Of a stretch of DNA of 64,000 nt, positions 45,554 to 56,090 are shown piece by piece. The stretch is from Boesenbergia rotunda (lineage: Eukaryota; Streptophyta; Magnoliopsida; Zingiberales; Zingiberaceae). The position numbers were made by a program, and so were the translations under genes. Under the pieces are notes generated by a model, which was not told the DNA's origin, searched no databases, and was given only the letters and a program-made list of their open reading frames with translations. The stretch covers positions 114,789-178,788 of the forward strand of contig JAGFNQ010004023.1 of NCBI GenBank assembly GCA_024364735.1. Direction: 5' to 3'. Every line of letters starts with the position of its first letter. Positions within the stretch are counted from its first letter, which is position 1.

Positions 45554-48117
45554 TGTAACGCCCGCCCTTATATCTACCCTCGGGGCGGGGTTACGTACAA
45601 CTCAATCATATAGTAATATTTTTTTTTCTATCTTCTAGCATGACATTAAAACAATAAAGCAAGGGCTAAGGACTAAGCATGCTTGTTTAACTATCAAAGT
45701 CATTCTACAATATGATAGATTCACCAGTAATGTAACTCATAACATAATCAAATATAAAAGACTTCTAAAGGTAAACATCGTCATGCCAGGTCAATCTTAA
45801 TCACCAACACTTATTGTCAGGGAACATAAACATAGGCACATTAAGTAGATATAGGATCATTCTTTCCCGAGCCACCACCCCACACATCTTCAGCCTCCTG
45901 CCTCTTCCTTCCATTTAAGTGTTATCTGCAGCATAAGACAACACATAAACTAGTAAGCATAAATGCTTAGTAAGGATCCTGTCCTACTCGCAAAATCCGT
46001 ACGAAAGAACATAACATGTACACATAATGAGTTCATCAAAGCATGTTAAACATCCAAGTTTCTAACATGCAGTATCAAGTACCTCAAGCATACTCTTCAC
46101 ATATTACAAATATTTTCAAAGAATGTTTTCAAAACATTTCCATAATGGTAGTACTTAAAAATACATCCATATCATATCGGGCCCTGTTGTGTACCAACTA
46201 TCGCGCGGAAACTATTGCGCGTTCCCTAATGAATTGGGGTAGCGAGCCACCAAGTCATTAGAGCAGGACCCTTCCGTCCTACCGGAGCCACGTTAACATG
46301 CACCCCGGATTTGTTTAACGACCCCCTTCCGAGTCGGGTACACAACTTAAAAGTAAAATACTTATCATGCTGTTACATATATGCTAAGGAATACTCCATA
46401 TTTACTCTTATGGGACACACCACTCTTCAAGGGTGCTCTTGATCCCCTAGGGACACACCACACATTCGGGTGCTCTTGATCCCATACTATTTGAGTATCC
46501 CTTCAAGCGTTTTAACATATCACATGCAATTTCATAAGTGTGCCCCATGGGCTATAAGGCATGCTCATACATACATCATATTTCATGCATGTCCATACAT
46601 ACATCATATTTCATACTTGTTCATACATGCATCATACATGTTTATACATACATCATATTTCATACTTGTTCATACATATATCATATTCCATACATGTTCA
46701 TACATACTTCATCATGCATCATATTTCAACCACTTAACCTACCTTAGACCTGACAAGATTTGGTCACATAGGTCATACTCATATCGTAGGAAGTGGTAGC
46801 ATGCTATCAATTAAGATTTCAATCAGACATCTCATTTAAACACCTCATACATAAACATATCAAAGCATGCTAACAATTAAGGTTTCCTTATCAACCATTC
46901 CATTTAACACCACATACATACACATATGATCATCCCCAACCATAAACATATATCATAGGGTAGTTTGACCTTTACAAACCCTAGTCCTAGTGGGTTGGCC
47001 GAAACATCAAGAGTAGGGAAATATCAGGACTTTTGCATTAATCATTCACACATACATTTATTCAAACACCTCATACATAAACATATCATAGCATGCTAAC
47101 AATTTAAGATTTACATATCAACCCTTCCATTTAACACCACATACATATACATATGATTATCCCCAACCATAAACATATATCATAGGATAATTAATTTTCA
47201 CAAACCCTAAAGTCCATGCCTTGGCCGAAAGTCCTATGATAGGGCAAGTTCAATTTTTTTGGCAATGAAATATTCACACAACCATCTATACAACACCTTG
47301 TATACACTATCATACAATATACTAAGCATGGATACATTATGTGATAATACAATCCTCACTAACCCTAATTCCTAGGTCTTGGCCGAAACCCATCTAAACC
47401 CTAACCCTAGTTTCATAGGGTAGGAGTATCAAATATTCCTACAAACATATATTCAAACACTTGATCTACATTCCTAAGCATGAATCCATTATAGAAAATC
47501 ATAAAATCCCCAAACCCTAATTTCTATCATGCATGGCCGAAACTTATAAGGGTGCAAATCCCAATTTTTGGTATTACAACATGAAGGGAAACAACGTATA
47601 AGCATACCCTAAATTTCAAAGAATCTTTCCATGTAATAAAAAGTGACCAAGGCCTCCCTTCAAGAGGGGGCCGAAACTTTCATAGGTGAAAAGCCCTAAA
47701 TTTTGTACAAGAAAAATAACAAGGATCACACATAACCATTATACTGCAGGCGAGGGGATACTTACATTCTTGCGCTGGAATTTCTTTAAACCGTAGGGTA
47801 CCCTACACTTGAAGGGTATGTGAAAACCTTTTTCTTCCAACTTTTTCTCTAAGACTCCTTGGTCTTGGTAGAAGGTAAAGACACTTGGCTTTCCTCCTTG
47901 TAATTGCCCTAGAGTTAGAACCCTAGGAGATTGGTTTCGAAAATGGAAGAAGAGAAGAAGAAGATGGTGGTTTCGGTGGAGAAGGAAGAAGAAGAAGAGA
48001 AGAAAAAGGAAGTTACTCCAACTTCCCATATTTATACTTTTCCCATGAAAAGACATGTCTCTTCACTCTTACCCACTTAACAAGCATGTTCCTTATTCTC
48101 TAACAAGAAACATGGCT

Positions 48118-48171
48118 TGGTGCAATGGTTAAGACATTGCTAGTGCAACTAGGGGGTTCAAGGTTCAATCC
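48118..48171 (+). other. tRNA-like A/B-box module in the solo LTR
   Basis: A box TGGTGCAATGG (48118-48128), which fits TRGYNNANNGG, and B box GTTCAATCC (48163-48171). Antisense to the LTR, about 80-145 bases upstream of the TATA box. The best match of the four. Confidence 0.55.
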
Positions 48172-48296
48172 CTGCTTCCTCCCTTCTATATTTTCTTTTT
48201 ATCACATTTTGCACCAATCCAAGCCCATTAAGCCAAGCCCATCATGAAATTTCATAATATTAATTATATTCCATGAATTCATAATATTTCATAATA

Positions 48297-48545
48297 TTTC
48301 ATGATACTATTTCATGAATTCCATAATATTTCATATTTATGAATTCATAATATTTCCTAATATTTCATGATACTATTTCATGAATTCCATAATATTTCAT
48401 ATTTATGAATTCATAATATTTCATAATATTTCATGATACTATTTCATGAATTCCATAATATTTCATATTTATGAATTCATAATATTTCATAATATTTCAT
48501 GATACTATTTCATGAATTCCATAATATTTCGTATTTATGAATTCA
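48297..48545. repeat. 66-base tandem repeat near the 5' end of the solo LTR
   Basis: About four copies of a unit beginning TTTCATGATACTATTTCATG and ending near TTATGAATTCATAATATTTC. The related LTR at 1-943 has only scattered TTTCATGATATTTC words at the equivalent place (780-900), so the array expanded in this copy or its lineage. Confidence 0.75.
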
Positions 48546-48613
48546 TAATATTTCATATTTATGAATTCATAATATTTCCTAATATTTCATATAGGAAATT
48601 TCGGGGTGTTACA

Positions 48614-50362
48614 ACTACTGAGTCAATTGAACCAATAATTGAACCAACCTAAGTAGTTGAACCAAATACTGAACCAAACCGTCCAGCCGGACCTGAGGCT
48701 GAACCAAGTTATAGAAGAACCAAGAAACTCAAACTCAGTCACCCAACTGATCAAATTGTGGGTGATCCAACCTTAGGAGTCAGAACTAGGTCTTCCTATA
48801 GAAATCTTAGTCAGATTGCACTGATTTCGAAAATTAAACCTAAGACTATAGAGGAAGTCTTACCTGATCCTGATTGGATCATAGCAATGCAAGAGGAGTT
48901 AGCCCAATTTGAAAGGAACCAAGTCTGGGAACTAGTACCTAAACCTGAGGGCAAATCCATTATTGACACTAAGTGGGTGTTTAGCAATAAGCTAAATGAC
49001 CAAGGGGAAATAGTTAGAAATAAAGTCCGCTTAGTAGCTAAAGGGTTCAGTCAAGTCGAAGGGTTAGACTATGACGAAACCTATGCCCCAATAGCCAGAC
49101 TTGAGTCTATTAGAATGTTGCTAGCCTTTGCAGCCCATAAAGGATTTAAACTCTACCAAATGGATGTAAAGTCAGCTTTTCTGAATGGGTTTATTAGAGA
49201 AGAAGTTTATGTAGGACAACCCCTCGGTTTTGAGGACTTATAAAAACCTAACCATGTTTACAAATTCAATAAGACACTGTATGGACTAAAACAAGCACCT
49301 AGGGCATGGTATGAACGCCTATCAACCTACCTCATTTCTAAGGAATTTAACCAAGGACAAATTGACTCAACCCTTTTTGTTAAAACCTTAGAAAAAGACA
49401 TCTTTATTGCCCAAATCTATGTTGACGATATAATTTTTGAATCCACCAACTCAAATTTCTTAAAAGAATTTGTAAAAATAATGGAAAACGAATTCGAAAT
49501 GAGCTTAGTTGGTGAGCTCAACTTCTTTTTAGGATTACAAATTAAGAAAACTAGGGATGGAAATTATGTCCACCAATCCAAATATGCTAAGGAGTTAATA
49601 AAGAAATTTAAAATGGATAACTCCAAAAGCATATGTACTCCTATGACCACCAATGTAAAAATAGATAGTGACCCTGAAGGTAAATTTGTAGACCTTAAAC
49701 TATATCGAAGTATGATTGGTAGTCTACTTTACCTTACAGCCAGTAGACCTGATATCCTTTTTGCTATAGGAATGTGTGCTAGATACTAAACCTGTGCTAA
49801 GGAAATGCACTTAGCAGCTCTAAAAAGAATACTTAGATACATCAAGGGCACCCTAAATGTAGGGATTTGGTATCCTAGGACCTCAACTTTTGACCTGTCA
49901 GGATACTCGGATTCTGACTATGCTAGATGCAAACTGGATAGAAAGAGTACAAGTGGAAGCTACCAACTTTTAGGAAATAGTCTAGTCAGTTGGTGCAGCA
50001 GAAAGCAACACTGCGTAGCTCTATCCACCACCGAAGCTGAGTATGTTGCTTTAGGAGAGTGTGTAGCACAACTCTTATGGATGATGCACACTCTTAAAGA
50101 CTTCCAGCTTGACTACACCCAAACCCAAGTCTACATTGATAATATTAGTTCAATCAATCTAACTAAGAACCCAATCCAGGACTCTAGAACTAAACACATA
50201 GAAGTTAAACACCACTTCGTAAGAGATCATGTAGCCAGGGGTGAGATAGTCCTTAAGCATGTAGACTCAAAATCTAACTTAGCTGATATCTTCTCCAAAC
50301 CCTTACCTGAGTCAGAGTTCAACTCACTAAGAAGGCAGTTAGGCTTATGCTTGGTAGAATAG
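48614..50362 (+). pseudogene. A pol, second part: RT and RNase H
   Basis: Continues pol after the solo LTR. A stop near 48650 lies in the acidic connector. The RT reads [47 protein letters not shown] and [22 protein letters not shown] (48758-49243), with a TAA at 49241-49243. Then come ALYGLKQ-type sequence ([14 protein letters not shown]), the catalytic QIYVDDIIF (about 49420), and MIGSLLYLTASRPDILF. A TAA at 49787-49789 follows, then RNase H (GYSDSDYARCKLDRKSTSGS, LSTTEAEYVALGECVAQ, IFSKPLPES) in one open frame to 50362. Apart from these stops the domain content is complete. Confidence 0.92.
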
Positions 50363-51753
50363 AACTGCTCTATTTATGTTTTGTTAAAACTGTTTTATTT
50401 CTTATCTTATTTTATTTTTTAAAATCATTTTTTAATGATTTTTCGACTTAGTTTTTTTTTTCAAAACTTACCCCCTACAAAACTAGGGCTTTTTTGCAAA
50501 TGGACTTAGCTTAGGCCCTAACCCTAGAATTGCATGCACCTATAGATCTAGAAGCCAGCATCTAACAAGCACCTTAGGGTACTTTTGATTGATAACCTAG
50601 ACTGGGTTGAGATAGTTAGGTCTATGCCTTGATTCAAGATGCTTTAAGTTAGTGCATCTGCAGTAATTGGGGCAATAAATATCAATTAAACAGTAATCAA
50701 GTTATGTGTCAAGCTTAGAAAATCTAACTTGATCAACTTGACTAACCCTAGCAAAAGCTATTGTTTATAGCAGTTAGTAAGTAGCTAACTGGGATAGACA
50801 GGACCCAAAAGGGAAAATTTAAATTGACTTGATCCAGTTTATACTTAGAATTGGATAAGTACATCACCTTACTTTTATAATTCAGTACAACACCTTACTT
50901 TTATGGTTCAGTACATCACCTTACTTTTATGGTTCAGTACAACACCTTACTTTTATAATTCAGTACAACACCTTACTCTTATTCTTAGTTTTTTTTTCTA
51001 TATTTTTTTTATATATGGCAAAGGGGGAGAGATTGGAAAGGAAAGAAGGTTTCAAAATTTAAATTACATTTTTTCAAAACTTTTACCTCCTTTCTCAAAA
51101 AGTAAAGTTCTCTAAGTACCTAAGTTCTTTTAGAAAGTTAATTTTTTGTTTTCAAAAATATTCTAAGTACTTACCCTAAAATATTTTTCTGGAAAATTTT
51201 TCTAAGTTATAAATTCAAATTTTTGCTTGAATTTTTTTTTCAAAATATTAAAACTGCTTGAAAATATTCTGAGTGAAAAAAATTCAAATGCAGGTTAGAA
51301 AATTTTTCTAAAGTGTAAAAACTAAGTGTTTTGAAAATTCTTCTAAGTACTTAACTCAAAAGTGTTTTCGAAACTATTTTTAAGTACTCACTCTAAAATT
51401 TTTCTGGTAGACAATTTTCTAAGTGTTAACTTCAAAAATCTCTTGATAATTTTCTAAGTGCTAAAGCTAAATGTGTTGAAAAATTTTCTAAGTGCCCAAC
51501 TCAAAATATTTTGAAAAATTTTTCTAACTTAAAATTCCCATGTTGAAAAATTTTCTAAGTATTGAAAACTTGAAAAGCTCTTCAAATTTAGAATCGAAGA
51601 CTTAGAAACTTTTTCAAAAACCCCACGAACTTTTGAAAACTCAGGGGGAGATTTCTTCCAGGGGGAGGAAATTAGATCTGGTACTTTACCTATTTTATCT
51701 TTGTTTGACTTAACTTTTTGAACCGGGTTGCCATAAATCAAAAACGGGGAGAT
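50363..51753 (+). other. Noncoding 3' region of A with polypurine tract
   Basis: Holds a block conserved with E and B, then a 27-base tandem repeat at about 50858-50985, then AT-rich words (AAATTTTTCTAAGT). The polypurine tract AAAAACGGGGAGAT occupies 51740-51753 right before the 3' LTR. No envelope-like ORF. Confidence 0.8.
50858..50985. repeat. 27-base tandem repeat, about five copies
   Basis: Units of the form GTACAACACCTTACTTTTATGGTTCA alternate with GTACATCACC... variants. E and B have only a single-copy counterpart (near 7665-7690 in E), so the array is specific to A. Confidence 0.75.
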
Positions 51754-52344
51754 TGTTGGTGCAGACAGCACCTAAGTCAAACCTGGGTTTTGATAATAGC
51801 AAAGGGCTCAGAAGTTAAGATGTTATTGTTGTCTAACTTGTTCACTTAGTGTGCAAGAAGAAGTCCTGGTCGAGGACTAGGCAAGAAGTCCTGGCAAAGG
51901 GCTGTGCAAAGAAGTCCTGGTCAAGGATTGGGCAAGAAGACCTGACCAGAAGTTGAGCAAAGAAGTCTTGGTCGAGGACTGGGCACGAAGTCTTGGCAAG
52001 GGGCTGGGTACCGAAGACCTGACCGGAAGTTGGGCAAGAAGACCTGGTCAAGGGGATTGAGCAAAAGTCCAACCGGAGGAGCCGGTTGGCAAAAGGTAAA
52101 CTCTCCTGAGAGGAATAGGTGAGGACGTGTTCCCCGTCGAGGGAACAGTAGGCGTCGGTTCGACCTAGGGTTCCATTTGGGAGACCCGAAGTCAGAACCA
52201 AGACAGCTACGGCTGTAAATATTGACTAATATTCTTGCTTTGTTTGTTTTGGAAATAACCTTAGCTACAGGGACCGAAGGAGTGTGTTTCTGCAGCTCAG
52301 AATGCCCCAAAGGAAAGCGGCAGGCAGCTGGGCAAGGCGGCCGA
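51754..52344 (+). repeat. 3' LTR of A, first part
   Basis: Collinear with 40352-40940. Interrupted by element D after GGCAAGGCGGCCGA and resumes at 61513 with CCCGGGAGGTCCCGGG. Confidence 0.9.
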
Positions 52345-54495
52345 TGTTAGTGATATGAGAAAAGTGTCCTAAGGCAGTCGTCTTATGATTGTAATCATTT
52401 ATTTTAATAAATGAATATTCACTATTTGAGTATACATGTTTATGTATTTGATTGAGATCTTAAACTCATTTACTGAATGCCCGCAATACAATTCACAGCA
52501 TGAGAGAATTTATGATGAATTCACAACTTGTGATTATCTCTACATGTGCAATTGTGAAGTATTGAAATTGTCCCTAGTTGATGAATTGATAAATATGGAC
52601 ACTATCAATTCTGTTGAGACTAGCATGGGTTATTCTCTAATCAGTTGATTCTCACTGGCTGGTGACATTGGGATGATCGGTGATAAACATGAATGCTAGT
52701 TAAGGGAACTAGTTCATTGGAGTGACTGGCTGTAAAACTTCATATGGTAGTCTATATATAGATATGCCAATGAAGTTCTTATTGCAGCTTAAGTGCGATG
52801 TTCCGTTGACTTACGGTGTTCAAGTCATCTTGGTCATGGAGACTTATACTTTGATATCTTAAGCAAGCATCTCCAAGGAGGTGAGGACCCAGGATGATTG
52901 GGTATAAGCCGAAGTGCCCGAAAATGTTTGAACAACCTACAAAGGATTCACCACTCCTTGCGAGGAGATGTATACCCAAGGCCTATCGTCGGATTGTTAC
53001 TCGAAGCCTCTGTCCAGACCATGACATGTTCAGAGTATGAATCTCTTAAATACATGAGAGTAATTAGAATCTATAGTACGAGAATACGTTACTTGGGCTA
53101 GGTGTGACGTAGTCAGCCTAGTGGGGACTGACACACATAGACCATGTCCTGAACCAAGTGGGTATAAGATGGTGAAGGGAATGGAGCACGATTCATTATA
53201 GATGCTGAAGGGTTTCAGAATAGTTTTTGAGGTCAACCATTGACCTTTTGATTAATTGGGGATCATGATGTACTACTAGGTTCCACTCATGATCGTTCTA
53301 TAATTAGTTAATTATAGACGACCAACTTAAATCGAAAGCCTATTTAGTCACACGCACTACGAGCAATCCGAGGGATTTAAAATGAGTTGAAAATTGGATT
53401 TTTCAATCAAGAGAGATTAGGTTTGGTTAAGCCAAACGATAAGTCGAATCTGAATTTATCAGAGATGCATCGGAAGCGTAAAATGGCTAAGTCTTTTGAA
53501 GACTTAATAGATGAATTAAATTAGTTTAATTCATTGGGTCGTGGCTTGGATGGGCCGGCCAAAGAGGGTCTCCATCCTCTTTGCTTGGTCGGCCACAACA
53601 AAGGGAGAGAACCAAGTTTTTGGTTCAATTTATAAAATAAACCAATTGTGTGGTTTGTTTTATAAAATTATGGATGATATAACTTTTTATATAATAAACC
53701 AAGGTTTGGTTTATTTTTCATGGAAATTAAAATGAACCATGGATTAGTTTATTTTATTTTATAAAATCAATCATGGATTGATTTACCATGATAAGAAAAT
53801 TTATTCCATAAGAAAAAAAGAGACTTGGTCGGTTTTTATCATGAATTAAAATATGATAAAACTTGGCATGATGGAATAAGTCATAGAAAATTTATCTCAT
53901 AAGAAAAAAGAGACTTGACGGTTGAGAGGCCACTATATAAAGGACCCAAGGCAAAGGCTTGAAAAATCAATCGAAGTATTCTTGCCTGGGCTCTCTCCCT
54001 CTCCTCCCTTCTTTCTCTTGGCCGGCCACAAGCTTCTTCTCCCTTCTTCTTGCCGTGAGCACAAGGAGAAGCACCGAGGCGACGAAGTTCTTCCATTGGG
54101 ACGATCTTCCTCTCCGGCCATCATCACCTTGGGATTGGGCGCAAGTCATCTTCCTCATTCTCGCCGGAATTGTGATTCCGGCCAACCTTGGTAATGAGTT
54201 TTTCCGATGTGATTACTTCTCTCTTGGTTTTCTTGTTGCGTTCTCGGAGAATCTAGTAGTTCTCGAGAACACGAAACTCGTGTCCCTTCCTTCGAGTTAC
54301 GCGAGGTAATACGTAAATTAGTTTATGTTTCTGCGAAATTTTAAATATAAGATCATGTCTACACAAGATAAAGTTGCATGCTTAGATGTGTGGTTAAATA
54401 ATTTGAGAAATTATTTATGCTAAACCTTCCGCAGCACGTAATTAATATTAAAATTACAAACCCACATCCATGTCAACATGCACCCGGTCCCAACA
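52345..54495 (+). repeat. 5' LTR of element D
   Basis: 2151 bases, TATA box TATATAA at 53934-53940. Compared with the 3' LTR it lacks a block of about 85 bases after AACTCGTG (about 54283), which the 3' LTR (61217-61303) and the truncated LTR at 2809-4499 both retain. Short ORFs here (for example 53922-54194) lie downstream of the TATA box in the leader. Confidence 0.9.
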
Positions 54496-56090
54496 GTGGT
54501 ATGTGAGCCGGTTAGTGTTCGACATAATCATATCATTGTTTTTGCGGAAAACTTTGTCATGATCACAATTTTGAAAAATTTTCCAATTATTGAAAATTTC
54601 CAATTATGGTAAATTTTTTATTTAGGAATTTCAATGTTTGGAAATCATCATGAAATTTCACAAACTTTTGAAATATTCCTGTTTCTGAAATTTTATGATA
54701 ATTGTGAAAACTTTCCATTTTTGGAAACTTTTCAATTTTGGAAATTCCCATTTTGGAAATTTTCTGATTTTGGAAATACACAAGTTTTCTTTGTACCAGA
54801 AACTTACAATTATTCTGAAAAGCTTTTATTTTTGGAAACTTTCCATTTATGGAAAGCTCGCAATTTTGGGCACTTTCTTTCAAGAAAGTCTATACAAATT
54901 ATGGGAATATTAATTGGCATTTAAATTCATAATTGGAAATTAAATTATTTATAAAATTCTTTATTGTGGATTAAGCCTCGGGGAGCCGTCTAATTTAAAG
55001 TTAGTTGTTATATTTTTATTTCCTAAATTGAATTTAAACTGTCAAATGTTTAATTTAGATTGAGCCTTGGGGAGGCGTTCAAATTAAGTTATTGATATTA
55101 ATTTTTCATAAATAAAATATGTGATCAAATCTTGGAAATTTTTGAGGTGATTCTCAAACGATAATTTCCTTATTTGATTTATGAGGTGATGCTCTTTCAT
55201 ATTATTGTCTCCAAAATTAATTAGGAAAATTGTTTCCTATAGAGTATATTTCCTTAAATAAGATTTTCATGAAAATAATATGTGGTTGAATTAAGGGAAT
55301 CTGTCTCTTAATTTAATAAGATTTGATTTAGAGAAATCAAAGTCTTAAACCTATTAATTCCGAAATTGATTATGATAATTTAGGAAATTGTTTCCCAAAA
55401 ACAATTCCTTGAATAAAGTATGAAATTAGAATTAGGAAATTCGGTTCCTAATTCAATTAATGAGACTTGATAAATTAAGTCACATACATACTTTATTAAG
55501 GAAATCGTTAGTACATGACATAATTATATGTCATGAATGTGCTTAAAAGAAAAAGATGAGACCCAAAACCCCTTACAAAATATTAAGGCCAACACCTTCC
55601 ATTAATATGGTTAGAACCGGAGTTTTGTTTCTTGTTTGGGTTGATGGACACATCCATGCCCGGCTTGAACCTCAACATGTTCAAACCATGGAATTAGTTT
55701 ATGATTAATATAGTTGGAGTCAGAGGTCAATCCTTAGTTTTGGTTGTTGGACACATCCAAGCCTGACTAAACGGTTGAATGAGCTCCAACCATATTAAAA
55801 CTATTTCTTGATTAATGGGTCAGCCTTAAACTTGGAGGATCAATTTGTTGTGCCACAGCCAAGGTCGATGTAAAGAGAGGTGCAGTTGGGTGCTATGTAT
55901 ATTGTTGCATACTTGTTAATGAGTTAACAACCCAATGATATATGCAAGCATTCAATTAGTTGTTAGCATAATGTGATAGTTACATATGTGTAATATGTAA
56001 TCGGTATAATTACTTACCTTCATAGCTAAGAATAACTTAATGGACTCCAGCCATGGTTGTTCTTATCTATGGTTGGATATCAACTTATTT
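54496..56090 (+). other. Noncoding DNA in place of gag in element D
   Basis: About 1.6 kb between primer site and the first protease-proximal codons, where Angela elements normally encode gag. Only words like TTTTGGAAA and TTGGAAATTTC repeat (54560-54900), then AT-rich sequence with two related blocks around GATGGACACATCCATGCC (55642) and GTTGGACACATCCAAGCC (55744). No ORF with capsid or zinc-knuckle motifs; the ORFs at 54587-54924 overlap on opposite strands and are repeat-derived. Confidence 0.7.

Larger units (their letters stand above)
45554..48613 (-). mobile_element. Solo Tekay-like LTR inserted in A pol
   Basis: Starts TGTAACGCCCGCC and ends GGGGTGTTACA, with an exact ACTAC duplication (45549-45553 and 48614-48618). 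At 3060 bases it is long for an LTR, partly through tandem arrays (46560-46720; 48297-48545). The minus-strand TATA box (complement of 48027-48036) makes it minus-oriented. A tRNA-like module lies at 48118-48171. No internal sequence, so it arose by LTR-LTR recombination. ORFs such as 46470-46799 read through the CATACATA-type array. Confidence 0.88.

Noticed and set aside
46470..46799. His/Tyr-rich ORFs (HTYIIFH repeats)
   Set aside because: Direct translation of the CATACATACATCATATTTC tandem array in a solo LTR.
48111..48185. Functional tRNA gene
   Set aside because: A and B boxes fit, but no acceptor stem or anticodon stem can be paired across the module, and it repeats in LTRs; treated as tRNA-like only.
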